A stretch of DNA of 64,000 bases from the NCBI RefSeq assembly GCF_020178975.1, contig NZ_JAHXBU010000089.1:300494-364493 (forward strand), in the 5' to 3' direction. The notes beneath the pieces are model-generated. The model was not told the origin of the DNA, did no database searches, and saw only the letters and a program-made list of their open reading frames with translations. Position numbers and translations under genes: made by a program. Within the stretch, counting starts at the first letter, position 1. Every line of letters starts with the position of its first letter. Origin of the DNA: Cesiribacter sp. SM1. GTDB taxonomy: Bacteria; Bacteroidota; Bacteroidia; Cytophagales; Cyclobacteriaceae. Positions 62,408 to 64,000 of this stretch are shown here, one piece after another.

Positions 62408-64000
62408 CTACTCCTTCAGTACTTTCACTACTTTTCTATCTGTAGTGCTGGTGTTTTCAATTGAAATAAAATATAGGCCGCTCTTTAATTCCAGGCTATT
62501 CCTCAGGTCTATTTCATGCACACTTTGCTCCTGAGATTCTCTTCTAAAGCGCTGCTTATAGAATTCCTTACCCAGTGCGTTATAAAGCCTCACAACATAT
62601 TCCACTGACTCCCCTGATGGTATTACTACGTTGATGATATCATTGAAGGGGTTAGGGTATACCACGATTTCATTTGTTGCAAACCCGCTAGTTTCAGCGG
62701 CGGCATATTTGGCTGCAACATTTTCATCACCAACCTTGGCTACAGACAGCTGGTCGCTACCACTCGCAGGCAGCACCTCAAGTCCTGATATCTTTGGCCG
62801 GTCCACCCCGCCCTCGGCAGCTGCACCATTCAACAGGATGTTAAGCACCCCATCTGCTACTGTTGCTGTTATGATCTCGCTGGTAGCTGTGTTTGCTCCT
62901 GCCTTGGCTACAATGTCAAAGTTATCCAGCACCTTCAGACCTTCTATGCTTACATCAAACACCCGCTGCCCGGCAGCCGTCCAGTGGAACTCCGCAAAAT
63001 GAAGCACCACCGTATACTGCCCGCTGCTCACCGGCAGCGAGTATTGAATGGTGCCGTTTTTACTTGAGGCGTAGCGCTCCGTCTGGTAGAGCAGGTCATC
63101 AGTAGTGCCGGCTATGGCAGCTGAATACTTATTGGCCACGTTTCCGCCGCTGTGATAAGCATCGGCATTGAACACACCTATTGAGGTACTGATGTCTCCT
63201 CCCCCTGAATTGATCCGGTAGGCTACCAGCGATGGGTCTGGATTCACCACCACGTTTACCTGATTAGGAGAACTCGTAGCACCTCCATCATCAGTAACTG
63301 TTAAGCTAAAGACATAGGTGCCTACCTGCAGGTTGCTTACTGTTGGTGAGGCTACCGATGCATTGCTGATGGTGGCAGTACTGGGGCCGCTTGCCTGGCT
63401 CCAGCTGTAGGCGGTGATGCTGCCATCATTATCAGTACCGGATCCATCAAGCACAACAGAGTTTGTAGGCAGGCTAATCTGCTTGTCCAGACCGGCATTG
63501 GCTACAGGTAGCTGGTTGCCACCACTCACAGGCAGCACCTCAAGTCCTGATATCTTTGGCCGGTCCACCCCGCCCTCGGCAGCTGCACCATTCAATAAGA
63601 TGTTAAGCACCCCATCTGCTACTGTTGCTGTTATGATCTCGCTGGTAGCTGTGTTTGCTCCTGCCTTGGCTACAATGTCAAAGTTATCCAGCACCTTCAG
63701 ACCTTCTATGCTTACATCAAACACCCGCTGCCCGGCAGCCGTCCAGTGGAACTCCGCAAAATGAAGCACCACCGTATACTGCCCGCTGCTCACCGGCAGC
63801 GAGTATTGAATGGTGCCGTTTTTACTTGAGGCGTAGCGCTCCGTCTGGTAGAGCAGGTCATCAGTAGTGCCGGCTATGGCAGCTGAATACTTATTGGCCA
63901 CGTTTCCGCCGCTGTGATAAGCATCGGCATTGAACACACCTATTGAGGTACTGATGTCTCCTCCCCCTGAATTGATCCGGTAGGCTACCAGCGATGGGTC
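62408..64000 (-). CDS. malectin/PKD-repeat protein with T9SS sorting domain, 5' end outside window
   Basis: The frame is open through the right edge, giving 530 visible residues; the N-terminus and probably the catalytic part lie beyond 64000. Two almost identical malectin-type carbohydrate-binding domains (each with YRINSGGGDISTSIGVF, FAEFHWTAAGQRVFDVSIEG) flank a PKD-type domain (VVLDGSGTDNDGSITAYSW). The C-terminal ~80 residues are a type A T9SS sorting domain (VVYPNPFNDIINVVI ... DRKVVKVLK). It is exported across the outer membrane and likely binds or degrades polysaccharide. DNA encoding the malectin modules is duplicated with a 762-base period. Confidence 0.88.
   Translation of the reverse strand, partial: DPSLVAYRINSGGGDISTSIGVFNADAYHSGGNVANKYSAAIAGTTDDLLYQTERYASSKNGTIQYSLPVSSGQYTVVLHFAEFHWTAAGQRVFDVSIEGLKVLDNFDIVAKAGANTATSEIITATVADGVLNILLNGAAAEGGVDRPKISGLEVLPVSGGNQLPVANAGLDKQISLPTNSVVLDGSGTDNDGSITAYSWSQASGPSTATISNASVASPTVSNLQVGTYVFSLTVTDDGGATSSPNQVNVVVNPDPSLVAYRINSGGGDISTSIGVFNADAYHSGGNVANKYSAAIAGTTDDLLYQTERYASSKNGTIQYSLPVSSGQYTVVLHFAEFHWTAAGQRVFDVSIEGLKVLDNFDIVAKAGANTATSEIITATVADGVLNILLNGAAAEGGVDRPKISGLEVLPASGSDQLSVAKVGDENVAAKYAAAETSGFATNEIVVYPNPFNDIINVVIPSGESVEYVVRLYNALGKEFYKQRFRRESQEQSVHEIDLRNSLELKSGLYFISIENTSTTDRKVVKVLKE
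62765..64000. repeat. 762-bp-period tandem duplication encoding malectin modules
   Basis: Bases ~62765-63238 recur at ~63527-64000 with an offset of exactly 762 bases (254 codons). By eye only two substitutions are seen (AACAGG versus AATAAG near 62837/63599) across about 470 bases. The second copy continues past the window edge, so more copies may follow. Silent sites are also conserved, which indicates recent duplication or gene conversion. Confidence 0.9.

Noticed and set aside
62631..63867. Repeated + strand open frames in the malectin region
   Set aside because: They are the antisense of the duplicated malectin modules, which explains why they are near-identical; no start or domain evidence supports them.
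62765..64000. CRISPR-like or satellite array
   Set aside because: The period is 762 bases, the whole unit is coding and in frame, and there are no short spacers; it is a protein-module duplication.

Overview
The window looks like a chromosomal segment of a free-living, glycan-degrading member of the Bacteroidota, most likely from the Cytophagales side of the phylum (inference). The signs are three SusC/SusD outer-membrane pairs, a one-protein hybrid two-component regulator, two proteins with type IX secretion (T9SS) C-terminal sorting domains, many lipoproteins with a Cys lipobox, and TAnnTTTG-like -7 promoter boxes. I see no rRNA, tRNA, CRISPR array, integrase or transposase. The window cuts a gene at each end.

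Region 1 (1-14764) is an amino-sugar and peptidoglycan salvage block. On the + strand are the end of a GH3 / serine-hydrolase fusion, a NagX-like membrane acetyltransferase and a DeoR-family regulator. On the - strand are murQ and a sodium:solute symporter. Diverging from murQ on the + strand are a very large phosphodiester-glycosidase / metallophosphoesterase protein, a NamZ-type exo-muramidase (GH171) and a GH20 hexosaminidase. Together they could free, import and convert MurNAc/GlcNAc from wall material.

Region 2 (15312-20860, - strand) is a compact SusC, SusD-like and DUF4397 lipoprotein operon with no enzyme of its own. It ends at a terminator facing the GH20 gene.

Region 3 (21537-38200) is a classic polysaccharide utilisation locus. 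A - strand operon reads GH2, SusC, SusD, GH43, GH172 (DUF2961), GH43, GH43 and ends in a strong terminator. The divergent hybrid two-component regulator sits beside it. GH43 and GH172 point to a furanoside-rich glycan such as an arabinan or, less likely, a fructan.

Region 4 (38249-60307) pairs a SusC / SusD / lipoprotein operon with a following ten-gene - strand operon: ROK kinase, mannose-6-phosphate isomerase with an extra N-terminal domain, MFS sugar porter, GH92 alpha-mannosidase, two DUF4185/DUF5005-like lipoproteins flanking a sialate O-acetylesterase, a mutarotase-like protein, an SDR dehydrogenase and an SMP-30 lactonase. A GntR regulator and a third DUF4185/DUF5005-like protein, this one T9SS-exported, lie at its distal end. 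Mannose release, import, phosphorylation and isomerisation are all encoded. The last three genes suggest an oxidative branch for a second aldose.

Region 5 (60308-64000) has a long intergenic stretch with a LacI-type palindrome, a possible response-regulator remnant, a PAS histidine kinase and the C-terminal part of a repetitive malectin / PKD / T9SS protein.

The main hypothesis is that the island scavenges whole bacterial envelopes. Peptidoglycan enzymes sit next to families (GH172, DUF4185-like, GH92) that could act on arabinan- and mannan-bearing walls or lipoglycans. The sequence is compatible with this but does not prove it. Three CAAWCGWTTG palindromes in two utilisation-locus control regions imply a LacI-family regulator encoded elsewhere.
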